Positions 23,071-31,516 of a DNA stretch of 31,686 bases are shown here, piece by piece (the stretch's first letter is position 1; each line of letters begins with the position of its first letter). The translations under genes and the position numbers were made by a program. A model generated the notes under the pieces. That model was not told the DNA's origin. It was given only the letters and a program-made list of their open reading frames with translations, and made no database searches. The stretch spans positions 1 through 31,686 of the forward strand of contig JASMLY010000043.1 in NCBI GenBank assembly GCA_030748455.1, written 5' to 3'. This DNA comes from Phycisphaerales bacterium. Lineage in GTDB: Bacteria; Planctomycetota; Phycisphaerae; Phycisphaerales; SM1A02.

Positions 23071-25202
23071 TACGCAACGTCCCCTAATCCAAGGGATTCA
23101 CCGTATTTTTTGAGGAGTCGTTTCCGAAGTAATTCCGAATTGGCAAGTGTTGGATCTTGTTCGATCCATTTGATAGCTTCTCTACGAGCCATGCGAAGGA
23201 GCTCAAGATCTCTTGGCAAACGTGCTGTTGTAAAAGGGGGTATACCACTCTGCTTAGAACCGAATAACTCGCCAGGCCCTCGGATTTCTAAATCTTTTTC
23301 AGCAATGAGGAAGCCATCTGTTGATTCGACAATTGCTTGAAGTCGTTCGGTTGCATCGGGCGTTGTGGGGGATGCAATCAACGCGCACACACCTTTCAAT
23401 TCGCCACGTCCGACGCGACCCCTGAGTTGATGCAGTTGTGCAAGACCAAATCGATCGGCGTGCTCGATGACGATCATCGTGGCGTTTGGAACATCCACTC
23501 CAACCTCAATCACTGTTGTAGCTACGAGCACATCAATAGCACCTGCTCGAAACGATTGCATCGTTTCTTCTCGTTCTTCACTTTTCATTCGTCCGTGAAT
23601 ACATGCGATATGTTTTTCTTTAAAGTACGTTTCTCGCAACGAAGCAGCGTGGCTCGTCACTGCTTTCATTCCTGAATCGGTATCTTCCACTAGTGGAACG
23701 ACAACATACCCTTGCTGCCCTTGGTCGACAAGTTCTCTGAGGTAGGTGTAGACCTTTGGAGCATCTTGTGGGCAGACGAGTCTTGTTGTTATGGGAGACC
23801 GCCCTAGTGGGAGACCTGTAATTGTGGAAACATCGAGGTCTCCAAAAATCGTAAGAGAAAGTGTTCGGGGAATTGGTGTTGCTGTCATCACGAGAGTGTG
23901 GGGAACGGTTTTTGCGTCATCCCTTTTGTTTCGCAACGTTGCACGCTGGTGTACGCCAAAACGATGCTGTTCATCCACAATCGAAACAGCGATATTTGAG
24001 AAGACAACGTCTGAAGTCAAGAGTGCGTGTGTTCCGACAACGATGTCGATGGTTCCATTTCCAATCTTCTGAATGCATGCATTCCGCTCTTTTGTGCTCA
24101 GGGAACTTGTCAGTAATGCGACTGAGACTGAAGAGCCATCTAGCATTTCTTGGATTGTTTTGAAATGTTGCTCAGCAAGCAACTCTGTTGGAGCCATCAA
24201 TGCTGCTTGAGATCCTTCTACAACAGCCATCAACATCGCATGGACCGCTACGACTGTCTTGCCAGACCCTACATCGCCCTGAAGCAATCGATTCATAGGG
24301 ATGGTTCGTGTAACATCGTTCGCGATTTCTTCGATGACATGTTGTTGTGAAGGGGTGAGTGTGAATGGGATTCTCGATTCAATCCTAGATCTGATGTTTT
24401 CGTTCCAAGAAAGTGCTAGGGCGTGCATCGTTGCTTGTCGATGATGTCGTTTCATCATGACCCCAAGCTGTAAGAGGAATAACTCATCGTATGCAATTCT
24501 CCTGCGACCTTCGTTTGATTCATCAAGATCTTTTGGTTTGTGAACCATTCTGTAGGCGTCTTGCAATTTGGGCATTTCGAGTGAAGAACAAGTTTCGTTA
24601 GGGAAGTGATCTTCAATCAGCGGTAGTGCAGCTGTAAGAATTTCATCAACCATGGTGGAGATTGCAGTTGAAGAGATGTACTCGTTCGCTCGATAGACAG
24701 GGCAAAGACCACCATCGATAATTTGCGCAGTCTCTACTGATTCCACTTCCTCCCAACGAGGGTTGGTCATCTGGACCTTGTTTTTGTAATTTGAAAGGGT
24801 CCCATGTACTCTGATTCGCATCTCTGGATGCAACTTTTTTGCAATCCACGGTTGGTTGAACCAATGCACTGTAAGTTCTCCAGAGTCATCTTCAAGGACG
24901 ACTTCTACACGTGCTTTGCTTTTTTTCCAGCCGCGAATTGGGCGAACAGACACGATTTCCCCTGTAATTGAAACAAGGTCAGTACTTCGGGGTGCATCGC
25001 CGAGTATCTCGATGGATTCTTGAATCGTAGTACTTCCATGATGCGCTTCAAATCGGTAGGGGATGTGTTTGATGAGGTCTGCAACTGTTTTAATTCCGAG
25101 TTTCTCCAAACCTAGGAGATGCTCAGGCATGAATCCATCGAGCGATTGCACAGAGCGGCGTAATTCGTTGGTAGTATTCTGCATATCTTTAGTGAGCAGC
25201 AT
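23070..25202 (-). CDS. recG: ATP-dependent DNA helicase RecG
   Basis: A 710-residue protein from the ATG at 25202. The N-terminal wedge domain has KLGIKTVADLIKHIPYRFE and an OB-fold with VHWFNQPW. The helicase core has LLQGDVGSGKTVVA (motif I), VVGTHALL, IVDEQHRFGVHQR (the DEQH box), MTATPIPRTL, and HGRMKSEERE with VEVGVDVPNATMIV; the QLRGRVGRG signature is present. It remodels stalled replication forks. A longer frame to 25352 overlaps xseA and lacks homology. An alternative ATG at 25184 gives 704 residues and cannot be excluded. It leads a recG-polX-ffh operon and is divergent from xseA. Confidence 0.95.
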   Translation of the reverse strand: MLLTKDMQNTTNELRRSVQSLDGFMPEHLLGLEKLGIKTVADLIKHIPYRFEAHHGSTTIQESIEILGDAPRSTDLVSITGEIVSVRPIRGWKKSKARVEVVLEDDSGELTVHWFNQPWIAKKLHPEMRIRVHGTLSNYKNKVQMTNPRWEEVESVETAQIIDGGLCPVYRANEYISSTAISTMVDEILTAALPLIEDHFPNETCSSLEMPKLQDAYRMVHKPKDLDESNEGRRRIAYDELFLLQLGVMMKRHHRQATMHALALSWNENIRSRIESRIPFTLTPSQQHVIEEIANDVTRTIPMNRLLQGDVGSGKTVVAVHAMLMAVVEGSQAALMAPTELLAEQHFKTIQEMLDGSSVSVALLTSSLSTKERNACIQKIGNGTIDIVVGTHALLTSDVVFSNIAVSIVDEQHRFGVHQRATLRNKRDDAKTVPHTLVMTATPIPRTLSLTIFGDLDVSTITGLPLGRSPITTRLVCPQDAPKVYTYLRELVDQGQQGYVVVPLVEDTDSGMKAVTSHAASLRETYFKEKHIACIHGRMKSEEREETMQSFRAGAIDVLVATTVIEVGVDVPNATMIVIEHADRFGLAQLHQLRGRVGRGELKGVCALIASPTTPDATERLQAIVESTDGFLIAEKDLEIRGPGELFGSKQSGIPPFTTARLPRDLELLRMARREAIKWIEQDPTLANSELLRKRLLKKYGESLGLGDVA

Positions 25203-25218
25203 ACCACCTGACGTACCA

Positions 25219-26508
25219 ATGGATTCCTCTGAAACACATTCCCCCCCGACTCCTCTTTCAGTTACAGATCTGAGCAAAAAGATCCACACTGTCTTAGACG
25301 GGCGGATAGGTAGAATTGATGTTGTTGGACAAGTAAACAAACCAAGTTTCAAACACCACTGGTACTTTAGCCTGACTGATGGGGAGGCATCAATTGATTG
25401 CGCAATGTGGGCTTCAAGACTCAGCGGTGTTCAGCCTAGGGATTGGAGGCCAAAACAAGGGGATCAGGTGATTATTCGTGGGACGATCGGCCACTTTGCG
25501 AAGTACGGAAAAACGCAGATTTATGTGGAGCGAATGAAACCTGCAGCTGAGGAAAAGGGCGTACTCCAACAACAATACGAAGCGTTATTGAAAGAGTTTC
25601 GAGAAAAAGGTTGTTTTGATGAACGCCATAAAAAACAACTTCCTTTGTATCCTCGCACAATAGCAGTGATCACAAGTGCAACTTCTGCAGCAGTTCGAGA
25701 TGTGATTGAAACCGCAAGAAGGCGGTGGGCAGCAGTTGAGCTTATGATTGTGAATGTCCCAGTACAAGGGAAAGGCGCAGCTCAATGTATTGCGAAGGCG
25801 ATCCGAACGGTTGATGATGCTGCTGAGAAATTCGGTATTGACGCTGTTATTGTGACTCGTGGTGGTGGGTCACTCGAGGAACTTTGGTCATTTAATGAAC
25901 GAGAAGTTGCTGAAGCAACGTTTCAAGCAAACATTCCGATCGTTGCAGCGATTGGCCACGAATCAGATACGACGATGATCGAACTTGTTGCGGATCATCG
26001 AGCCTCAACACCAACGCAAGCGGCGATGGTGCTTGTGCCTGATGCATCAGAGTTATCACAGATGGTGGAACATCTCAAGCTCCAGTTGTACACAACAACG
26101 CGCAGAGTGGTGGAGCTTGCGCGGGGCAAACTCTCGCAATCGCACAACAGGATTTCTGCATTGTCATCCGCACTTTTACATCAACGGACAAAACGTTTGG
26201 CCATTTTGCAAGATGCATTAAATGCGAAACAACCCCACGCAGTTTTACGAAAACGACAAGAGCGGTTCTATCTTGCAGAAGCATCGTTACAAAGAGGGAT
26301 GTCAACCTCTCTTGCTTCTCGTTTGCAAAGAACAGAAACTCTTGCAAGTAAACTCGAAGCAATTGGCCCACAGGCAGTTCTCAAAAGAGGCTTTTCTTTA
26401 ACGCAAGATGTTGATGGGAACATTCTTCGTTCAGTGAACGATGTCAGAAAAGGTCAAGAAATCCTCTCAGTTCTTGCTGACGGATCAGTGAAATCGAAGG
26501 TAGAGTAA
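25219..26508 (+). CDS. xseA: Exonuclease VII large subunit
   Basis: A 429-residue protein from the ATG at 25219. Residues 15-110 form the OB-fold (LSVTDLSKKIHTVLDGRIG, then VVGQVNKPSFKHHWYFSL). The catalytic middle carries VITSATSAAVRDVIETARRR, VIVTRGGGSLEELWSFNE and IGHESDTTMIELVADHRAST, followed by PTQAA. The C-terminal half is a long helical stalk that binds XseB and ends with ALLKRGFSLTQ-like LKRGFSLTQDVDG. It degrades single-stranded DNA. A start at 25063 would add 52 residues of antisense recG code and is rejected. It is 16 bases from the divergent recG start. Confidence 0.96.
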   Translation: MDSSETHSPPTPLSVTDLSKKIHTVLDGRIGRIDVVGQVNKPSFKHHWYFSLTDGEASIDCAMWASRLSGVQPRDWRPKQGDQVIIRGTIGHFAKYGKTQIYVERMKPAAEEKGVLQQQYEALLKEFREKGCFDERHKKQLPLYPRTIAVITSATSAAVRDVIETARRRWAAVELMIVNVPVQGKGAAQCIAKAIRTVDDAAEKFGIDAVIVTRGGGSLEELWSFNEREVAEATFQANIPIVAAIGHESDTTMIELVADHRASTPTQAAMVLVPDASELSQMVEHLKLQLYTTTRRVVELARGKLSQSHNRISALSSALLHQRTKRLAILQDALNAKQPHAVLRKRQERFYLAEASLQRGMSTSLASRLQRTETLASKLEAIGPQAVLKRGFSLTQDVDGNILRSVNDVRKGQEILSVLADGSVKSKVE

Positions 26509-26513
26509 ACAGT

Positions 26514-26735
26514 ATGAGTAAGAAATCCGAATTGCCAGACCCAGCATCATTGTCATTTGAACAAGCATCTGAAGAGCTTGAAACTATTGTGAAATCGATT
26601 GACAAAGGGGATGGAGCGTTAGATCAAATGTTACGTCAACATGCTAGAGGGCAAGCGCTTGTCAAACGTTGCAGAGAATTATTGGTAGAAGCTGAACAGC
26701 AACTCAAAACTGTTGAAGTTGATGAGATTCCATAA
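26514..26735 (+). CDS. xseB: Exonuclease VII small subunit
   Basis: A 73-residue protein that matches XseB in length and pattern: LSFEQASEELETIVKSIDKG near the N-terminus, then LDQMLRQHARGQALVKRC and a coiled helix to the end. It packs on the XseA stalk. It begins 5 bases after the xseA stop, so the two are co-transcribed, as in most bacteria. Confidence 0.95.
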   Translation: MSKKSELPDPASLSFEQASEELETIVKSIDKGDGALDQMLRQHARGQALVKRCRELLVEAEQQLKTVEVDEIP

Positions 26736-26809
26736 CAAAAGGTCTTAGCCGTATTCTTAGCCTTACCGTTCAACCAAGTATCGATTCGCTGCTTCTCAAA
26801 GCTTCGTTA

Positions 26810-28093
26810 TTGACACACTTGCCTCCCGCTTTGTTTGTTTTTGTTCTCGGCGCGTGTATCGGTAGCTTTTTGAATGTTGTGATCTACCGTCTACCTCGGC
26901 AATTGCCGCTTCTTACTCCACCAAGTAGTTGCCCGAGTTGTGGCCATCAACTGAGGTTTTTCAAAGAAAATCTACCGATACTTGGTTGGATTCTTTTGCG
27001 TGGAAAATGCAAGTATTGCAAGGCTCCAATCTCGTGTGAGTACCCTATTGTCGAATGCATCACTGCAACGATCTTTCTACTCTTGTACGTGTTGTGTTAT
27101 TGGGTGCCAACTTCTAGCCCATTCTTTGGAGAAATCTTCGGGCAATGGTGGCACGCAAATGGAATCTATCGAACGCTTCCCGCATACATTGCGCTCGCTA
27201 CCATGTGTAGCGGGCTTTTGGCAATGACTGTGATTGATGCAAGAACATACACGATCCCTATTCAAATTCCAGTTGCCATGACAGCGATCGCTTTGCTCTC
27301 AAGCCTTGTGCAACCTCTAATGCAGTTGCAGTTCACACCACATCAAACGTGGATGATGCCATTGACAGATTGGACATGGTCTTTAGCAGCCATAGGTGGA
27401 TGTGCTGGCGTACTCCTAAGTGTAAGTTTCCTTCGAATTGGTGTGTTCAAATACAGTTTTGCTGATTATGAAGCGTACATCAAAGATGACGAACCTCTCG
27501 CAGAATATCCACATGCAAGGCGAGAGATGGTGCGGGAAACGCTCTTCCTACTTCCAGTCTTGATTGGATTCGTCGTGGGGTTTATGTTTGGCTATGAACG
27601 AGGGTATCCTCCGCTTCTGATCCAATCTGTGACCTCAGCAATGCTTGGATATCTCGTTGCTGGTGGGTTGGTCTGGGGCGTTCGTATTCTCGGTTCCCTC
27701 GCCTTTGGGAAGGAAGCGATGGGGCTAGGGGATGTTCACCTCCTTGCAGCAGTGGGCGCAGTCGTAGGTTGGTTTGATCCGATCCTTATTTTCTTTTTAG
27801 CCCCATTTAGTGGTTTGATTTGGGCGGCGATTTCTGCAATTCTTGCGAAGATGGGTAAGCAACGAAGAGAAATCCCGTACGGTCCACACCTTGCAATTGC
27901 GACACTGCTCGTTGTTTTAGCAATGCCTGTGGTCGATTGGGGGTGGAACATTTTCATGCCAGGCGTTGCTATGCCACAGGACGGAACGCAACAGCAGGAA
28001 AAATTGGGGGTAAAAAGTAGTCCTGACGATTTGACTAATGAACCGTTTCCGTATTCAATGCACATAACACCACTGCCGTTGGACACGGTTTAG
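26810..28093 (+). CDS. Prepilin peptidase (type IV leader peptidase), extended form
   Basis: A 427-residue membrane protein. The N-terminus GACIGSFLNVVIYRLPR is the family signature. A four-Cys zinc site lies at Cys41, 44, 67 and 70 (CPSC and CKYC). The two catalytic Asp are D143 (VIDARTYTIP) and D308 (GLGDVHLL). It cleaves and may methylate type IV pilin and type II secretion pseudopilins. It is longer than the usual 250-290 residues because of a hydrophilic segment near 215-240 (SFADYEAYIKDDEPLAEYP), an extra loop region near 100-125, and a 40-residue tail. No ATG is available. TTG at 26810 is used; TTG at 26819 also fits. No pilin gene is nearby. Confidence 0.9.
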   Translation: MTHLPPALFVFVLGACIGSFLNVVIYRLPRQLPLLTPPSSCPSCGHQLRFFKENLPILGWILLRGKCKYCKAPISCEYPIVECITATIFLLLYVLCYWVPTSSPFFGEIFGQWWHANGIYRTLPAYIALATMCSGLLAMTVIDARTYTIPIQIPVAMTAIALLSSLVQPLMQLQFTPHQTWMMPLTDWTWSLAAIGGCAGVLLSVSFLRIGVFKYSFADYEAYIKDDEPLAEYPHARREMVRETLFLLPVLIGFVVGFMFGYERGYPPLLIQSVTSAMLGYLVAGGLVWGVRILGSLAFGKEAMGLGDVHLLAAVGAVVGWFDPILIFFLAPFSGLIWAAISAILAKMGKQRREIPYGPHLAIATLLVVLAMPVVDWGWNIFMPGVAMPQDGTQQQEKLGVKSSPDDLTNEPFPYSMHITPLPLDTV

Positions 28094-28155
28094 AAAGATA
28101 GGATGTTTTTCTTTGACACGGTGTGGTCCTCTGAAACGGAGAAAGGACACGCAAG

Positions 28156-28794
28156 ATGCGAAAAGTAGTAGCACTAGTAGGAATAACAATCGGGTTTGCG
28201 ATGGTTGGGTGTTCAAACAACACTGAACAGTTAGACGCATTCAAAATAGAAAATGAAGAACTCAGGGCTCAGTACACCGAAGCGCAAGAAGCTTTGCAAG
28301 CTGCTGATTCAGATCTTCAACGGGCGCAAGAAGAACTTCGTGCAGAGCAAGAAAGAAATGGCACGTTGCAAACACAGCTCGACACACGGCCAGAGGTCAT
28401 CAATGTGTTTGAAAATATTGACGGTGTCAATGCAGCGATGCGTGACAAAGACTTAGCACTCACTGTCGCGAGTGACCTCCTCTTTACTTCCGGCAGCGCA
28501 ACATTGAAAAAGGCAGCTAAATCTACACTCACTGAAGTCGCCGATTCACTCAATTCTCAATACCCAGACCAATCAATTGTTGTGATGGGCTATACAGACA
28601 CAGACAAAATTAAGAAGAGTAATTTTAAGAGTAACTGGCACCTTGCGTTTGATCGTGCTTGGGCGGTTCGAGATTACTTAGTTTCGAAAGGCGTGAATCA
28701 AAACCGAATCTCGATCGAAAGTTGGGGTCCAACAAAACCACTCGCAACAAAAGCAGCAAGTCGGCGTGTCGACATTGTTGTTGTTGATGACTAA
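28156..28794 (+). CDS. Second OmpA-domain lipoprotein (Pal-like)
   Basis: A 212-residue protein with a lipoprotein signal ending MVGC (Cys19). Residues 24-75 form a coiled coil (ENEELRAQYTEAQEALQAAD and on). Residues about 95-212 form an OmpA-like domain with TDTDKI, NWHLAFDRAWAVRDYL and ASRRVDIVVVDD. The site motif is GYTDTD rather than GHTDN, and the Arg of SRRVDI is kept. A Shine-Dalgarno site GAAAGGA (28141-28147) precedes the ATG by 8 bases. It is similar in plan to the lipoprotein at 15530-16369 but differs in length and spacing. It ends at a strong terminator. Confidence 0.9.
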   Translation: MRKVVALVGITIGFAMVGCSNNTEQLDAFKIENEELRAQYTEAQEALQAADSDLQRAQEELRAEQERNGTLQTQLDTRPEVINVFENIDGVNAAMRDKDLALTVASDLLFTSGSATLKKAAKSTLTEVADSLNSQYPDQSIVVMGYTDTDKIKKSNFKSNWHLAFDRAWAVRDYLVSKGVNQNRISIESWGPTKPLATKAASRRVDIVVVDD

Positions 28795-28825
28795 TCACAC
28801 CCTGTTCTAGAAACAGAAGAAATAA

Positions 28826-28857
28826 AAAAAACCCCGTTCTTCTGAACGGGGTTTTTT
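28826..28857 (+). terminator. Strong rho-independent terminator
   Basis: CCCCGTTC (28832-28839) pairs with GAACGGGG (28844-28851) around the loop TTCT, flanked by A6 before and T6 after, which extend the stem. It ends the second OmpA-type gene and isolates it from the rhomboid operon. The symmetrical A/T flanks could make it work in both directions. Confidence 0.9.
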
Positions 28858-28927
28858 GATTACATTGAGCAGCACGTTGGGGAAGTTTGAAGGTGACGAT
28901 GTGGGTAGGACGGGGTAGAATGCGTTG

Positions 28928-29800
28928 ATGGGCATACATGATCGAGAATACGCACGGTTTTCTGGTGGAGGGTTCGGTCAGAGGCCAAGACGTGGGCAAA
29001 AGCCGTGGAGTGTAAACACATGGCTCATCGCTATTTGCGTTGTTGTGTTTGTACTCGATGGCTTTATGGGGAACAAATTGATTCAATGGCTGCACTTTTC
29101 CACAGCGGATGGCTTTTTAGGGATTCAATTTTGGAGGTTCTTTGGCTTCCAATTTCTCCACGCAAATTTACCTCACCTTCTGTTCAACATGATCGCGTTG
29201 TATTTCTTTGGCCCACTTGTTGAGCAGTACCTTGGAGGGAAGCGATACCTTGCCTTTTATCTTCTGTGCGGTTTGTTTGGTGCTGTGCTCTATATGATTC
29301 TAAACCTCGGGGGCGTTCTGATTCAGAAAGAAATTCCGGGGTTACTTTTTAACGATATTCGCTCCCCACTCGTTGGTGCATCAGCTGGTGTTTTTGGGGT
29401 TCTTCTTGCTGGTGCTTTTCTTGCACCTAAAGTTAAAGTTCTTGTCTTCTTTGTTATTCCTATGCAATTGAAAACAATGGCATATGTACTTGTTGGCATT
29501 GCAGTGTATACAGTGTTGACTAGTGGGAGAAATGCAGGTGGTGAAGCAGCGCACCTTGGCGGGGCAGCTGCGGGATGGTATTTCATTCGAAACCCACGCC
29601 ATCTTGCTGGCTTCTTTGATTTTCTTGGCAAAGCAGATCCGACATCGGAACACTTTGCGTTTCGAAAGATTCCCAAATCCCGTGATGAGGAAGTCGATCG
29701 CATTCTTGACAAAGTGCACAGAGATGGGTTGCCAAGCCTGAGTGCGAAGGAAAAGAAAATCTTGCATGATGCATCAAGAACACGCCGAGAAGAGCACTGA
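28928..29800 (+). CDS. Rhomboid-family intramembrane serine protease
   Basis: A 290-residue protein from the ATG at 28928; a TTG directly before it (28925) is also in frame. After a basic Gly-rich N-terminus there are six or so membrane segments beginning at about residue 31. The catalytic dyad is present: Ser152 in GASAGVFG and His209 in GGEAAHLGGAAAGW. HANLPHLLFNM (residues 78-88) matches the conserved His/Asn region. The C-terminal 60 residues are soluble and charged (RDEEVDRILDKVHRDG, LSAKEKKIL). It cleaves membrane proteins of unknown identity. The stop TGA overlaps the ATG of tgt (TGATG), so they are coupled. Confidence 0.93.
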   Translation: MGIHDREYARFSGGGFGQRPRRGQKPWSVNTWLIAICVVVFVLDGFMGNKLIQWLHFSTADGFLGIQFWRFFGFQFLHANLPHLLFNMIALYFFGPLVEQYLGGKRYLAFYLLCGLFGAVLYMILNLGGVLIQKEIPGLLFNDIRSPLVGASAGVFGVLLAGAFLAPKVKVLVFFVIPMQLKTMAYVLVGIAVYTVLTSGRNAGGEAAHLGGAAAGWYFIRNPRHLAGFFDFLGKADPTSEHFAFRKIPKSRDEEVDRILDKVHRDGLPSLSAKEKKILHDASRTRREEH

Positions 29801-31020
29801 TGCCGACACCTCTCACATTCCAAATACGAGAGAAAAGCAAGGAAAATGCTGCACGAACAGGTGTTGTGACAACCCCGCATGGGAGTTTTAAAACGCCAGC
29901 TTTTATGCCAGTTGGGACTCGAGCATCTGTCAAGGGTCTGACGCCTTGGCAAGTTCGATCTACGGGCAGTGAGATCATTTTAAATAATGCGTATCATCTT
30001 GCACTGAGACCTGGAGATACACAGATTGCAAAACACGGCGGTGTCCATTCGTTTATGCAGTGGAACCACCCAATATTGACAGATAGCGGTGGGTATCAAG
30101 CGTGGTCTATGGCAGACATCAACAAACTTGATGAAGATGGTGTCACGTTTAAATCTATCATTGATGGTTCAATGGTACGGATTACCCCCGAACGATCAAT
30201 AGAAATTCAAAACAACCTTGGTGCAGATATTATTATGGCTTTTGATGATTGCCCATCGAGCGTCGCGCCACAAACACAGAACCTCGCAAGAAGACGTCAT
30301 GCATTGACAAGCAGAGATGGAGTCTTGACAGAACGAGCGCATGAAAAGCGACTGCATGAATCACTCGACCGTACAGCGAGATGGCTTGAGAGGTGCGCTG
30401 CAGCGCATGCAAAACCCGACGTTCAAGCACTCTTTGGAATCGTTCAAGGTGGGACGAGCCTAGATCTTCGCAAGAGGAGTGTAGAGCAAGTGTGTAGCGT
30501 AGATCTTCCTGGCTATGCGATCGGTGGTGTGGCGGTTGGAGAATCTCCCGATGCGATTTCTGAGGTAGTGCAGTACACCGCAAAACTTCTACCTGAAGAA
30601 AAACCTCGATATTTGATGGGCGTTGGGTATGAACGTGATCTTCTCGCCGCAGTGATTTCAGGTGTTGACATGTTCGACTGTGTGCTGCCCACACGCAACG
30701 GAAGAAACGCCCATGCCTTTACGAGGGGAGGGCAGTTACACCTTCGAAATGCCCGTTACAAGGAAGATAGGGGCGTTTTAGAAGAGGGTTGCACGTGTGC
30801 GACCTGTACCTCAGGATTCAGCAGAGCCTACCTTCGGCATCTCTATATGTCGAAGGAGATGCTCTCTGGCATCCTCGTCAGTTTGCATAACATTCATCAC
30901 TTTCAGTCGTTGATGGTGGACATACGGGCTTCTATACGCGATGATTCGTGGTCTTTGCTCTTTGAACGCTGGCCTGTGCTTGGCGTTGACCTGAATATTC
31001 ACCAAATGACCTCTCAATAG
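29800..31020 (+). CDS. tgt: tRNA-guanine transglycosylase (Tgt)
   Basis: A 406-residue protein that swaps guanine 34 for preQ1 in tRNAs with GUN anticodons. Key residues are visible: Asp95 in TDSGGYQ, the FDDCPSS region, GGVAVGE, the nucleophile Asp293 in DMFDCVLPTRNGR, and the zinc site Cys331, Cys333, Cys336 with His363. It is about 30 residues longer than E. coli Tgt. Most of this is an Arg/His-rich insertion of about 24 residues near 155-190 (RRHALTSRDGVLTERAHEKR). No other queuosine gene is in the window. It overlaps rhomboid by one base and precedes yajC by 9 bases, the common tgt-yajC-secD order. Confidence 0.95.
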   Translation: MPTPLTFQIREKSKENAARTGVVTTPHGSFKTPAFMPVGTRASVKGLTPWQVRSTGSEIILNNAYHLALRPGDTQIAKHGGVHSFMQWNHPILTDSGGYQAWSMADINKLDEDGVTFKSIIDGSMVRITPERSIEIQNNLGADIIMAFDDCPSSVAPQTQNLARRRHALTSRDGVLTERAHEKRLHESLDRTARWLERCAAAHAKPDVQALFGIVQGGTSLDLRKRSVEQVCSVDLPGYAIGGVAVGESPDAISEVVQYTAKLLPEEKPRYLMGVGYERDLLAAVISGVDMFDCVLPTRNGRNAHAFTRGGQLHLRNARYKEDRGVLEEGCTCATCTSGFSRAYLRHLYMSKEMLSGILVSLHNIHHFQSLMVDIRASIRDDSWSLLFERWPVLGVDLNIHQMTSQ

Positions 31021-31029
31021 GACAATTCT

Positions 31030-31476
31030 ATGACTCTCTTTACAGCAAACGTCGAAGTACTCCACGCAGTTTTGACTCTCCAAGACCAGCCTGCAGCAAG
31101 TGGAAATCCCACCGGACCAGCAGCTCCTGGTCAAGAGAGCGAAGCAGTGGCACTCGTAGACGGAGCGCCGGTTGTAAGTGATCAAGGCGCTGTTCAAGAT
31201 CCCTTTGGTGGCAACTTTTTTCTGATCCTGATGTTATTCGTTCTTGGCATGCTTGTCTTTAGTGCCTTTGGAGGGCGCAAACAACGTAAGAAACGAGCGT
31301 CAATGCTAGATTCCTTGAAGAAGCATGACCAAGTTGTAACCCGTGGTGGAGTCTTTGGATCCATTGTGGAACTTAAACCCGATCGTGTGATTCTCAAAGT
31401 TGATGAATCATCTAATACAAGAATTACCGTTGTTCGAGAAAGTATTGAGCAAGTAACGAACGATAGTAGTGAGTAA
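31030..31476 (+). CDS. yajC: Preprotein translocase subunit YajC
   Basis: A 148-residue protein. The family core is one membrane span (FFLILMLFVLGMLVFSAF, about 63-80) followed by GGRKQRKKRASMLDSLKKHD and VVTRGGVFGSIVEL, then VILKVDES. The first 60 residues are a Gly/Pro/Ala-rich extension that is longer than in E. coli YajC (about 110 residues in total). It binds SecDF and supports protein export. It lies between tgt and secD. Confidence 0.93.
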   Translation: MTLFTANVEVLHAVLTLQDQPAASGNPTGPAAPGQESEAVALVDGAPVVSDQGAVQDPFGGNFFLILMLFVLGMLVFSAFGGRKQRKKRASMLDSLKKHDQVVTRGGVFGSIVELKPDRVILKVDESSNTRITVVRESIEQVTNDSSE

Positions 31477-31516
31477 CTTTTTTTCTTCCCCTTTATCTCT
31501 ACGGATACATTAAGAA

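Noticed and set aside
25063..25352. Longer starts for xseA (25063) and recG (25352)
   Set aside because: The extensions overlap each other on opposite strands and match neither family; internal ATGs at 25219 and 25202 fit the known N-termini.
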